Virus record (IMG/VR): IMGVR_UViG_3300027782_000095
Location: 1-58,920 of that record
Direction: 5' to 3' (one strand)
DNA: 58,920 nucleotides
Source: a virus
Part shown: piece by piece, positions 39,754 to 47,616 of the stretch
How positions within the stretch are numbered: the stretch's first letter is position 1
Layout of the letters: every line of letters starts with the position of its first letter
The notes under the pieces: generated by a model
What the model saw: only the letters and a program-made list of their open reading frames with translations
Databases searched by the model: none
What the model was told of the DNA's origin: nothing
Made by a program: the position numbers and the translations under genes

Positions 39754-40203
39754 ATGAAAGGTCTAATTAACGATAAAGGTATACTAACACATAAAGCAAT
39801 GGTTATACTAGATGAATTTGAAACATTGTTAGTTAAAACTAAAAAGATTGTTACGACAACTGTATTAGGTGATGATTTTATAGATAGAATTAATGAATAT
39901 AAAGAATATTTTCCTAAGAAGCTTCCAACAGGCCCAGGTAGACAATCTGTAAGAGAACTTAAACAAAAGTTTGTATGGTTCTTTAAAAACTATCCTGAAT
40001 ATGATTGGGAAGATATTCTTGAAGCAGCAAACTATTATTGTTATGAACGTAGTCAATTAAATAATGAATTTATGACCAATAGTTCAAACTTTATTAAGAA
40101 AGATACAATGAGTAAGGAAAGCATCTCTAAACTAGCTGACTATTGTCAAATGGTAAAAGATGAAATTGAAGAATTAAAAAAGAAAAGAAATGAAAACATT
40201 TGA
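39754..40203 (+). CDS. Hypothetical protein in replication operon
   Basis: A 149-residue protein beginning MKGLINDKGILTHKAMVILD. An upstream in-frame stretch overlaps the previous gene but lacks a suitable start. Helical with KIVTTTVLGDDFIDRINEYK, a central PTGPGRQSVRELKQKFVWFF and a C-terminal coiled coil (DEIEELKKKRNEN). The middle region resembles phage replication-accessory proteins that contact DnaB. The role is unproven. Confidence 0.58.
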   Translation: MKGLINDKGILTHKAMVILDEFETLLVKTKKIVTTTVLGDDFIDRINEYKEYFPKKLPTGPGRQSVRELKQKFVWFFKNYPEYDWEDILEAANYYCYERSQLNNEFMTNSSNFIKKDTMSKESISKLADYCQMVKDEIEELKKKRNENI

Positions 40204-40375
40204 AAAAGTAATACACCACTCTTTAGTGGCATTAATATTTAGTATAATTAACTGGCTCATCATAGATAGTTTCATAATAAAAATATCATTTATTATGTAT
40301 TTTATTTTAGAAATTATTTTGGCAATTTCATTAAAAATATGTAAATTTACTATTCAAAAATTAAACTTGAATTGA
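40190..40375 (+). CDS. Small membrane protein
   Basis: A 61-residue protein with two hydrophobic helices (ALIFSIINWLIIDSFIIKIS; FIMYFILEIILAISLKICKF). It overlaps the previous gene by 14 nt and its stop overlaps the DnaB start. Membrane proteins in phage replication operons may tether the replisome; nothing shows that here. Confidence 0.52.
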   Translation: MKTFEKVIHHSLVALIFSIINWLIIDSFIIKISFIMYFILEIILAISLKICKFTIQKLNLN

Positions 40376-41412
40376 TGAGCGAATCCACTGAAAACCCTTA
40401 TGGGTTTAAGTATCATTGGGAAGTGATACAGAAAAGTATAAAAAACATAGATGATAGAAGAAAAGGACGAATCAAATCATTTGTCACTCCTTGGAACACT
40501 ATCAATAATGCAACTGCAGGAGGTATAGAATGGGGATCTTTAGTTACAATTGGTGCAAGACCTGGTGCAGGTAAAACAATGTTTGTAAGTAATCTTCTTA
40601 GAGATTGTAAAGCTCTTAATCCAACACAAGATTTTAACATTCTAGAGTTTCAATTTGAAATGACTAATGAACAATATGGTCAGAGAGAAATTGTTGCTGC
40701 TACAGGATTGGATTATAATAAAGTGTTATCTACTCAAGATCAATTAGATGATTTTAACTTTCAAAGAATACAAAGATATGGTGAAGATTGTAAAAGACTT
40801 CATGATTTAGGTGTATTTCGTGGTCAGATAAATAAATCTATCACTGCTAGTGATTTAGAAAAAGCTGTACATCTTTGGTATAATAAGTTAGGTGGTAAAC
40901 CACTTATTGTCACAGTTGATCATAGCTGGTTAATTAAAAAAGATAGCACAGAAAGAGAAAAATTACAAACTCTTTATAACACTGCAGATGCTTTAATACA
41001 GCTTAAACAAGACCTTCCTATCATTATTATTATGCTTACACAGCTTAATAGAAATATAGAAGATCCTTTAAGAAAGACTCCAGGTTCCATCCAAAACTAT
41101 CCAACTAGTAGTGATATATTTGGTGGTGATGCTCTTATGCAGGGATCTGATATTGTTATGGCTCTATCAAGACCATTTACATTTGACATTCCTGCATATG
41201 GTCCTAAAAGTTATGTAGTTACAGATGATGGAATCTTTGTTCATATGCTTAAAGTTAGAAATGGTTCTAATAATAATAAAATCATATTTATGAAAGGTTT
41301 ATTTGCAGAACAAAAAATAGTGGAAACAATATCTCCAGGATTTAACATTCAGCCAGGATATACTCCTAGAAACAATAGGAGACCTTCAGCTGATATAGGT
41401 AATGAACTTTAA
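40375..41412 (+). CDS. DnaB-like replicative helicase (C-terminal domain only)
   Basis: A 345-residue RecA-fold ATPase. Walker A GARPGAGKT is at residues 60-68, the Walker B strand is PLIVTVDHSW, and IIIIMLTQLNRNIEDPLR carries the Gln sensor of DnaB. GDALMQGSDIVMALSRP follows, with the Arg-rich loop near VRNGSNNNK. There is no N-terminal primase-binding collar, so this is a short phage helicase form. It loads on the fork with the primase encoded downstream. ATG 40375 overlaps the previous stop (TGATG). Confidence 0.88.
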   Translation: MSESTENPYGFKYHWEVIQKSIKNIDDRRKGRIKSFVTPWNTINNATAGGIEWGSLVTIGARPGAGKTMFVSNLLRDCKALNPTQDFNILEFQFEMTNEQYGQREIVAATGLDYNKVLSTQDQLDDFNFQRIQRYGEDCKRLHDLGVFRGQINKSITASDLEKAVHLWYNKLGGKPLIVTVDHSWLIKKDSTEREKLQTLYNTADALIQLKQDLPIIIIMLTQLNRNIEDPLRKTPGSIQNYPTSSDIFGGDALMQGSDIVMALSRPFTFDIPAYGPKSYVVTDDGIFVHMLKVRNGSNNNKIIFMKGLFAEQKIVETISPGFNIQPGYTPRNNRRPSADIGNEL

Positions 41413-41422
41413 AAATTATAAT

Positions 41423-42022
41423 ATGGCAAACGTAATGGATACAATGACAGAAAATGAAAAAACTGTTTATAGACAAATTAAACTTAAAGAAATGCATGAT
41501 TTCAATAAAGACTTCATGGATGACTTAGGTCTTATAAAAAAAGACTTTAACATGAAATTTCCTTTTATGAGGGATGGTGTTATGGTAGTAGGGTTATTTG
41601 ATAATGAATTTAGAAGACCAAAAGGTTTTTATTTTGAGTTAATTGATAGTGATCTTGAACCTATTGATTCAACTAGACCAATTTATAGAGTTCCTTACAA
41701 TGAATTTTATGCTGATGAATTTGAAATGGATGAAAGAAGTAAATTCTTAGTTCCTGTAGATCAGCTAAAGAAAATAAATAGACAAGCAGCAGCAATTCAA
41801 AAAGAGTTAGTTATTGTAGAAAGTGATAGAGACATCAAAGAAAACAAATATATTCCACCTAAACCACCATTACCTTTTAGTGCTGCTCCTCAAGAACCAG
41901 TAGTGCCAAAGTTAGAAGATGCTCCTTATAGTGAAATGACTATAAGAGATTATATAGCTATTCATACAGGCAGACCTATCAGTAATAAAGCATGGTTAAA
42001 TGAAATCGTAAAAACAAAATAA
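41423..42022 (+). CDS. Hypothetical protein, conserved-type in replication block
   Basis: A 199-residue protein beginning MANVMDTMTENEKTVYRQIK with a helical start and a strand-rich core (DGVMVVGLFDNEFRRPKGFY, PIYRVPYNEFYADEFEMDER), then a Pro-rich linker and a C-terminal helix. ATG 41423 follows an A/T-rich leader; ATG 41402 would overlap dnaB. It sits between helicase and recombinase-like ATPase; function unknown. Confidence 0.58.
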   Translation: MANVMDTMTENEKTVYRQIKLKEMHDFNKDFMDDLGLIKKDFNMKFPFMRDGVMVVGLFDNEFRRPKGFYFELIDSDLEPIDSTRPIYRVPYNEFYADEFEMDERSKFLVPVDQLKKINRQAAAIQKELVIVESDRDIKENKYIPPKPPLPFSAAPQEPVVPKLEDAPYSEMTIRDYIAIHTGRPISNKAWLNEIVKTK

Positions 42023-42026
42023 ATAT

Positions 42027-42710
42027 ATGGGACAAGGTATTTTAATTATTGCAGAATCAGGATCTGGAAAGTCAACTAGTATTGAGACGTTAGATCCAAA
42101 AGAAACATTTATCATCAATGTGGCTAATAAGCCCCTACCATTCAAAGGATGGAAAAACAAATATACTATTTGGAGTAAAGAAAATCCAAGTGGGAACATG
42201 TATGATAAAGCAAGTGTTGCAAACATTGAAGCATGTATCAAGTATGTTAATGAGAAAAGACCTGAAATTAAAAACATTATTGTTGATGATTTTCAGTATA
42301 TGAGCTCATTTGAATTCTTTGATAGAGCAGATGAAAAAGGTTATGAGAAATTCACTCAGATTGGTGCAGGTATTGCTAGAATATCTAGAATGCCTAAAGA
42401 CTTGAGAGAAGATCTTACAGTGTTTTTTCTCACTCATGCAGAAGAAGGCACTGATATGGAAGGTAAAAAGAAATATAAAGCCAAGACTATTGGTAAAATG
42501 GTAGATGAAAAACTTACTTTAGAAGGTTTATTCTCTATTGTATTGTTTGGCAAAGTGAAAAAGAATAAAGAAGGAGAAATTCGTTATGTTTTTGAAACTT
42601 CTAACAATGGTGAAAATACATGTAAGAGTCCAAGAGGTATGTTTAGTTCTTTTGAGATTCCAAATGATTTAGCAATTGTAAAAAACGCAATCGTTGATTT
42701 TGAAAATTAG
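42027..42710 (+). CDS. Sak4/AAA_24-type RecA-like ATPase
   Basis: A 227-residue ATPase with P-loop ESGSGKST (10-17) and Walker B IIVDDFQYMSS. Sequences RMPKDLREDLTVFFLTHAEE and FGKVKKNKEGEIRYVFETSN follow the pattern of phage AAA_24 or Sak4-like proteins, which aid single-strand annealing and recombination, often next to an SSB gene, as here. Confidence 0.78.
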   Translation: MGQGILIIAESGSGKSTSIETLDPKETFIINVANKPLPFKGWKNKYTIWSKENPSGNMYDKASVANIEACIKYVNEKRPEIKNIIVDDFQYMSSFEFFDRADEKGYEKFTQIGAGIARISRMPKDLREDLTVFFLTHAEEGTDMEGKKKYKAKTIGKMVDEKLTLEGLFSIVLFGKVKKNKEGEIRYVFETSNNGENTCKSPRGMFSSFEIPNDLAIVKNAIVDFEN

Positions 42711-42718
42711 TATATTTG
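42711..42718 (+). promoter_or_regulatory. Candidate -7 element before ssb
   Basis: TATATTTG matches TAnnTTTG and lies 22 nt before the ssb start. A TTTG box at the usual -33 distance is not evident, so it may be a weak or activator-dependent promoter. Confidence 0.4.
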
Positions 42719-42740
42719 TTAACAATTAAATTAAAAAAAC

Positions 42741-43361
42741 ATGTTCAGTACAAAAGGACAAGAAGTAAAAGCAGGAGGAGCTTCAAAATCTCTCCAACCA
42801 GGTGTGGTTAAAGCACATATCATTAGTGGTCAAATTAAAACTTCTAACAAAGGTGATAAAAAAGCTTTAGAGCTTACTTTAGAAGGTCCAGCTCTTGATG
42901 GATTCGAAGGATGGCCTATGGATAAAGATAATCCAGAAGGACCAAAGTATAAAGGCCAAACAGCTAGAGTGATGGCAACTATTTGGAATGATCAGTTCAA
43001 TACTAATGATGTTAATAAAAATGACATCTTAAACAAATTATTTGTTATTGGTAAAGAATTAGGATTGAGAAATAGTTTAGACAACATTTCTACAGTGCAT
43101 GAAATCAAATCTATTGAAGATTGGGCTAACCATGCTATTGATCTTATAAAAGGAAACGATATGTTTTTCTTTTTAAAAGGTTCAGAAGAAGAGTATAATG
43201 GTAAAACCATTGTAAAACTTTCTTTTCCCAAATATAAATTCTGTAATGCAGTGGAAAGCAAATTAGATGTATTTGATAAAAACAATCAATATCATTATAA
43301 AGCTTTACAAAACAAATCTGTTTCTGGATTTGAAGCTGCATCAAATGATTTTAATTTGTAA
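42741..43361 (+). CDS. Single-stranded DNA-binding protein (phage SSB)
   Basis: A 206-residue protein beginning MFSTKGQEVKAGGASKSLQP with an OB-like core (VVKAHIISGQIKTSNKGDKK, ALELTLEGP), a loop WPMDKDNPEGPKYKGQ and a strand-rich second half (MFFFLKGSEEEYNGKTIVKL). It follows the recombinase-like ATPase and precedes primase, the usual place of phage SSBs. No acidic C-terminal tail of the bacterial SSB type is present. Confidence 0.7.
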   Translation: MFSTKGQEVKAGGASKSLQPGVVKAHIISGQIKTSNKGDKKALELTLEGPALDGFEGWPMDKDNPEGPKYKGQTARVMATIWNDQFNTNDVNKNDILNKLFVIGKELGLRNSLDNISTVHEIKSIEDWANHAIDLIKGNDMFFFLKGSEEEYNGKTIVKLSFPKYKFCNAVESKLDVFDKNNQYHYKALQNKSVSGFEAASNDFNL

Positions 43362-43395
43362 TTGATTATTAGTTCTAGGTGAATGCATAAATTTT

Positions 43396-43425
43396 GAGGG
43401 GTGTTTTATACATCCCTCTTATTTT
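43396..43425 (+). terminator. Intrinsic terminator
   Basis: GAGGGGTGT (43396-43404) pairs with ACATCCCTC (43410-43418) with one wobble and is followed by TTATTTTT. Confidence 0.82.
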
Positions 43426-43430
43426 TGCAC

Positions 43431-43438
43431 TAAATTTG
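43431..43438 (+). promoter_or_regulatory. Candidate -7 element before primase
   Basis: TAAATTTG fits TAnnTTTG and lies just after the terminator and six bases before the primase ATG. The short distance would give a leaderless transcript, so the match may be fortuitous. Confidence 0.3.
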
Positions 43439-43443
43439 ACATT

Positions 43444-44415
43444 ATGTTTAAAACAAAGAATTTAGTACACGATGTGCATGATGTTCCTACACAATGGATA
43501 TTTCAACATTTTTGCTCTATAAAAGAAAAACTAACAGGCCAAGATGTAAAGATTAAATCTTTATTTAACCCTAATGAACGCACACCTAGTATGTGTATTT
43601 ATAGTGATAAAGATAATAATTACAGATACAAAGATTTCTCTACAGGAAAAGGTGGCAGTGCTATAGATCTAGTAAAAGATCTTAAACAAGTTCCTTTTCA
43701 TAAAGCTTGTCAGTTAATAGTTGAAAATTACAATGATTTTGTTCTTCATAATAATGGAGGATATGATTTTGAAGAGTTTCAACGAGCAGCTAAATATAAA
43801 GTGACTAGTCACAAGCTAAGAAGCTGGTCTACCCAGGATCAATATTTTTGGACACAGTTTAATATTGGATCTAAACTACTTGAGGCTCACAATGTGAAAC
43901 CCCTGGAAAGTTATTGTATGACTAAGGATGATAAGAACCTTTGTATAAAAGGACTATATCTCTATGGTTATTTCAAAGAAGATGGTACTTTATACAAAAT
44001 ATACCAACCCAAGACTCTTGATAAGAAATTTATTAAAGTGACCAACTGCATTCAGGGATGGGAACAACTTGGTAATCATACTAATCTAGTTATTACATCT
44101 AGTATTAAAGATGTAATGTCTATTAAGTCTCTTAAGCTTGAAATAGATGTAATAGCTCCTGATAGTGAAAACACTATGCTCAAACAAGACATAATGGAAG
44201 AACTGCAAAGCAAGTATAAAAAAATTGTGGTATTATTTGATTATGATGATGCAGGTATAAAAGCCATGCAAACTTATAAAGAAAAGTATCCATTTATAGA
44301 AACTACAGTCTTACCTATGAGTAAGGATGTATCTGATTCAATTAAAGATTTTGGAGCTAAAGAAGTTCGTAACAGATTAGTTCCTATCTTAGATAAAAAA
44401 TTAAGCAATGGCTAA
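43444..44415 (+). CDS. DnaG-like primase (TOPRIM)
   Basis: A 323-residue primase. The N-terminal part has SLFNPNERTPSMCIYSDKDN and YRYKDFSTGKGGSAIDLV, the layout of CHC2-type primases, without the full Cys-His-Cys-Cys set. The TOPRIM domain follows: VITSSIKDVMSIKSL, where the usual catalytic Glu is replaced by Ser, and KIVVLFDYDDAGIKAM with the DxD pair. It would make RNA primers with DnaB. The changed motif may be typical of the lineage. Confidence 0.82.
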   Translation: MFKTKNLVHDVHDVPTQWIFQHFCSIKEKLTGQDVKIKSLFNPNERTPSMCIYSDKDNNYRYKDFSTGKGGSAIDLVKDLKQVPFHKACQLIVENYNDFVLHNNGGYDFEEFQRAAKYKVTSHKLRSWSTQDQYFWTQFNIGSKLLEAHNVKPLESYCMTKDDKNLCIKGLYLYGYFKEDGTLYKIYQPKTLDKKFIKVTNCIQGWEQLGNHTNLVITSSIKDVMSIKSLKLEIDVIAPDSENTMLKQDIMEELQSKYKKIVVLFDYDDAGIKAMQTYKEKYPFIETTVLPMSKDVSDSIKDFGAKEVRNRLVPILDKKLSNG

Positions 44416-44791
44416 AAATAAACGAGTACTAACCCCAAAGACTAGAAATGCAGGCACTTTAACAGAGTCTGCGTTTTGGTCTTTTATACGTAGTGCTTTA
44501 AGACAGAAATCAAGATTTTGGAAACCTATTACACAATGTAAAATGAAAGCTCGTAGGACTTACAAGGGTCCTCTTAAGAGACAGAAATTTGAGTATCAGT
44601 GTAAAGAGTGTTTAAATTGGTTTCCTGACAAGAAAATCAATGTTGACCACATTGTACCAGCTGGTACTTTAAGGTGTGCTAATGACCTCCCAGGCTTTGT
44701 AGAGAGGTTATTCTGTGAAGTAGACAATCTGCAGGTGCTCTGTGAGACCTGCCACAATAAAAAAACACAAGATGAAAAGTCCAAAAGATAA
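44408..44791 (+). CDS. HNH endonuclease
   Basis: A 127-residue nuclease. Zinc Cys pairs YQCKECLNW and LCETCHNKKT flank INVDHIVPAGTL, with His-Asp at DHI as the HNH core and NLQVLC as the Asn. The N-terminus is basic. It overlaps the primase by 8 nt in the same operon, so it is not a recent insertion; a role in DNA processing or replication is plausible. Confidence 0.82.
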   Translation: MAKNKRVLTPKTRNAGTLTESAFWSFIRSALRQKSRFWKPITQCKMKARRTYKGPLKRQKFEYQCKECLNWFPDKKINVDHIVPAGTLRCANDLPGFVERLFCEVDNLQVLCETCHNKKTQDEKSKR

Positions 44792-44963
44792 ACAAGATCT
44801 TATAGAAATCGTAATGGATCAAATTAAAGTAGATGTACGTTGTGGTGAATTAGAAGCTTTAGAAGAACTACTAGGATTTATGCCTAATGTAAATTTAATA
44901 GAATATCTACCAGAAGAAGACTGGAAACAATTTAAACATTTAAGAGACAATGGAACAATATAA
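44772..44963 (+). CDS. Hypothetical acidic protein
   Basis: A 63-residue protein, MKSPKDKQDLIEIVMDQIKV, helical with EALEELLGFMPNVNLIEYLP. The ATG lies 20 nt inside the HNH gene; an earlier one is less likely. The acidic helix pair LEELL/EYLPEEDW resembles small phage proteins in replication operons. Confidence 0.55.
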   Translation: MKSPKDKQDLIEIVMDQIKVDVRCGELEALEELLGFMPNVNLIEYLPEEDWKQFKHLRDNGTI

Positions 44964-45165
44964 AATAAAAGCTAATGAAGATTTTTTTGAATTTATAAAT
45001 GGTATGTTAAAAACAGGTGGAACATACATATTTCCTGCAGCTGATCAAGTGTATATAAAAACAGAAGATAAATTTGAAGCATCTCAAGAAGCATTAGATG
45101 CAGTTAATCCTTTAGTAAGCAAGGAATTTTTTGATAAATATTTTAAATTACAACACAATGCCTGA
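44950..45165 (+). CDS. Hypothetical small protein
   Basis: A 71-residue protein beginning MEQYKIKANEDFFEFINGML with a strand-loop-helix layout and a GGTYIFPAADQVYIKTEDKF core. It overlaps both neighbours. No function recognised. Confidence 0.54.
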   Translation: MEQYKIKANEDFFEFINGMLKTGGTYIFPAADQVYIKTEDKFEASQEALDAVNPLVSKEFFDKYFKLQHNA

Positions 45166-45346
45166 ATTACATGAAACCCTAATGGGTAGAAAACTTATAG
45201 AAGGTACGTTACCTGATATTGCTAAGCAATTAGAGCGTATAGCAGACATCCTGGACCAGGATAAGATTAGAGAGCTTATTAATCTCTATCCTAATGATCA
45301 AGAATTAGGCAGACATGTAAGAGAATATTACATCAGATTTAAATAA
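45158..45346 (+). CDS. Helical small protein
   Basis: A 62-residue helical protein beginning MPELHETLMGRKLIEGTLPD, with RIADILDQDKIRELINLYPN. ATG 45158 follows a stretch rich in A (CAACACA); an earlier ATG would be within the previous gene. Function unknown. Confidence 0.52.
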   Translation: MPELHETLMGRKLIEGTLPDIAKQLERIADILDQDKIRELINLYPNDQELGRHVREYYIRFK

Positions 45347-45351
45347 ATATT

Positions 45352-45504
45352 ATGGCAGAAATAACAAAATCAAATGAGATTTTAGATCCCATCAATGTAC
45401 AACAGCTTATAGATTTCCTTGAATATGAGGAGGCATTGACAAAAGATAAGGATACAGCATCTAGAATTAGAACACTTTTAACACAATTAGGATTATGGAA
45501 TTAG
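45352..45504 (+). CDS. Helical 50-residue protein
   Basis: The frame encodes MAEITKSNEILDPINVQQLI followed by DFLEYEEALTKDKDTASRIR. It ends 10 nt inside the exonuclease gene. An acidic start and a helical end suggest a small accessory factor, not identified. Confidence 0.52.
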   Translation: MAEITKSNEILDPINVQQLIDFLEYEEALTKDKDTASRIRTLLTQLGLWN

Positions 45505-46523
45505 AAGATTTAATGCAAGAATCTATAGAAATAATGGAAAAAGACTTTTATGCTAAACCATTTCACTTTTCTTACAGTAGTTTAAACAAGCTCATGTGGA
45601 ACCCACAGGCTTTCTATCAAATGTATGTCCTTGGTAACAGGGAAGAAAAGACAGAAAGTTATTTAGTGAATGGTAAGATAGTTCATGCTCTTCTACTAGA
45701 AGCAGATAAATTTAACGACCAGTTTATTATTAGCCCTGCTAATCTACCCACTGGAAGTACAAGAACTGTTATAGATAGAGTGTTTGCCCATGCTCAGGAG
45801 CTACAAGCTAATGGAGATCAAAGAACAGAGTTTACAGAGTTTAGCGATGCTGTATTAGATGTCCTTAAAGATATCAATCTACACCAGAGTTTAAAGACAG
45901 ACCAACAGAGAATAGACAAGATGTATACACCTGAAGCTATAAACTATTGGGACTTTCTTAAAACTAAAGGTAATAAGACGCTTATAGATCAAGAAACCTA
46001 TGATTTCTGTAAAACAGGCGTAGATCTTATCAAGATGAATAAACAAGTTTGTGATCTTATAGGATGTAATCTCACTGAGTTTAGCAACAAAGAGGTGTTT
46101 AATGAGATTCCTGTAAATATAGACATGAATGGTAAACCATTTGGTCTAAAAGGTATCATTGATAACATTGTTGTTGATCATGATGCTAAGATTATTTATG
46201 TAAATGACATTAAAACTACTAGTAAAGATCTAAAAGATTTTAATGAATCTATAGAATTTTATAATTATTGGATGCAAGCTGCAATTTATTCTACGATAAT
46301 TGCAATAAAATTCATAAATTTAATTGATAGGGGATACCAATTTAAGTTTCACTTTGTAGTGATAGATAAAGCTTATCAAGTGTACCCTTTCCCAGTGAGC
46401 GAAAACACTCTGAATAACTGGTTTACCAGATTGACAGATGCTTTAGAAAAAGCCCATTGGCATTATATAAACAAGAGTTATGATCTACCTTATGATTTTG
46501 CTGTAGGAAAAGTAACTCTATAA
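45495..46523 (+). CDS. PD-(D/E)XK exonuclease (RecB/YqaJ-like)
   Basis: A 342-residue nuclease. The N-terminal helical segment FHFSYSSLNKLMWNPQAFYQ and SYLVNGKIVHALLLEADKF are typical of phage recombination exonucleases (the His of IVHALL is motif I). GLKGIIDNIVVDHDAKIIYV and NDIKTTSK carry the Asp and DxK catalytic motifs II-III, and YWMQAAIYSTII is the Gln helix. It probably makes single strands for the SSB and annealing ATPase upstream. Confidence 0.82.
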   Translation: MELEDLMQESIEIMEKDFYAKPFHFSYSSLNKLMWNPQAFYQMYVLGNREEKTESYLVNGKIVHALLLEADKFNDQFIISPANLPTGSTRTVIDRVFAHAQELQANGDQRTEFTEFSDAVLDVLKDINLHQSLKTDQQRIDKMYTPEAINYWDFLKTKGNKTLIDQETYDFCKTGVDLIKMNKQVCDLIGCNLTEFSNKEVFNEIPVNIDMNGKPFGLKGIIDNIVVDHDAKIIYVNDIKTTSKDLKDFNESIEFYNYWMQAAIYSTIIAIKFINLIDRGYQFKFHFVVIDKAYQVYPFPVSENTLNNWFTRLTDALEKAHWHYINKSYDLPYDFAVGKVTL

Positions 46524-46534
46524 ACTAGAGAAAC

Positions 46535-47095
46535 ATGATTAAACGCTTATATAGTAAGTACTTTCAAAAATCTAAGTCTTTTTTATACCCTGCATTGGGT
46601 ATAAAGAAGAACGATAAATTTAAACCTATTAACACCTATCTTTCAATAGAAGGATTGATAGAACCAGAAGATGCTAAATTTATATGTACTTTTGAAAACA
46701 AAGATACAGAAGCATTTAAATATTTTGAAACTAAAATGTTAATAGAAAATCCATTATTCTATGAAAAGATAGAAATGGAGGATTGTAACATCTATGTGTT
46801 TGATTATGAAATATATACAAGTGATTGGTTTAATTTTATTTTAGGTAAATATTCTAAATTATCAAATGTTCTTAAAAGAGCTATCAAAACCTATTATGGT
46901 GAAGGTAGTTCTGAATACGAAATTATAGACACTTATTTGCATCCTAAAGAATATTATGATCTTTATAGTGATCTATTGAATGTTGACATAAATTCTCTAC
47001 AAAAAATAGGAGAGTTATGCGACCCTTGTGATATGGAAAAAGAAAATTTGAAAATTTCTGTAGAATATTTAGATAAATTAAAAAAAACTATATAA
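46535..47095 (+). CDS. Hypothetical protein in replication block
   Basis: A 186-residue protein beginning MIKRLYSKYFQKSKSFLYPA with a basic start and DKFKPINTYLSIEGLIEPED, then a beta-rich acid core. Similar proteins accompany the exonuclease in crAss-like phages, by recollection, with no known role. Confidence 0.56.
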   Translation: MIKRLYSKYFQKSKSFLYPALGIKKNDKFKPINTYLSIEGLIEPEDAKFICTFENKDTEAFKYFETKMLIENPLFYEKIEMEDCNIYVFDYEIYTSDWFNFILGKYSKLSNVLKRAIKTYYGEGSSEYEIIDTYLHPKEYYDLYSDLLNVDINSLQKIGELCDPCDMEKENLKISVEYLDKLKKTI

Positions 47096-47100
47096 CTTTG
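47093..47100 (+). promoter_or_regulatory. Candidate -7 element
   Basis: TAACTTTG matches TAnnTTTG and lies 16 nt before the next ATG. TTTA, not TTTG, is found near the expected -33 position. Confidence 0.35.
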
Positions 47101-47116
47101 TAAAAAACCAATTAGT

Positions 47117-47530
47117 ATGAGTAACATGTTATTAATTACATCAAGCTGGGGACCAGCTAAGACTTTCAAGTTGATCCCTATTGACAAAGACTGTCCATTC
47201 AATGAATGTATATTTGATGTTCAATCAAAAGTGCTTGCCATTATTGGCAAAGAAAGTAAAGAATCTTTTCACATGCTTCCAAAACTTACTGATCTTGGAG
47301 ATGTTATGCGTCTTAAACTAGGTAAGAAAGAAAATGGAAAAGATTATGCTGAAGAACGCAAAGCTCTTGTAACATTTTATGAATATTATATCATAGAAAG
47401 AGCAGAGATTGTTGACTTCATATCAAAGTTTGCAACTAACGCTGCTGATTTTGATTATGTACAGTATCTTGATTTAGAAATTCCTAAAGAAGGACCTGTA
47501 GCGAATAATATAATTACTTCTGTAATTTAA
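47117..47530 (+). CDS. Hypothetical protein before the polymerase
   Basis: A 137-residue protein beginning MSNMLLITSSWGPAKTFKLI, with PKLTDLGDVMRLKLGKKENG and a helical end. It lies between exonuclease and polymerase and ends at a terminator, so the polymerase has its own transcription start or depends on read-through. Function unknown. Confidence 0.6.
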   Translation: MSNMLLITSSWGPAKTFKLIPIDKDCPFNECIFDVQSKVLAIIGKESKESFHMLPKLTDLGDVMRLKLGKKENGKDYAEERKALVTFYEYYIIERAEIVDFISKFATNAADFDYVQYLDLEIPKEGPVANNIITSVI

Positions 47531-47552
47531 TTGTTATTCATACTTAAAAGAA

Positions 47553-47579
47553 AGGAGGTGCCTAGCACTTCCTTTTTTT
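47553..47579 (+). terminator. Intrinsic terminator
   Basis: AGGAGGTGC (47553-47561) and GCACTTCCT (47565-47573) form nine pairs with one wobble around CTA and are followed by a run of T. Confidence 0.83.
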
Positions 47580-47616
47580 ATCTTAAGGGGAAACAGCTTA
47601 ACTGAATATTATAAAA

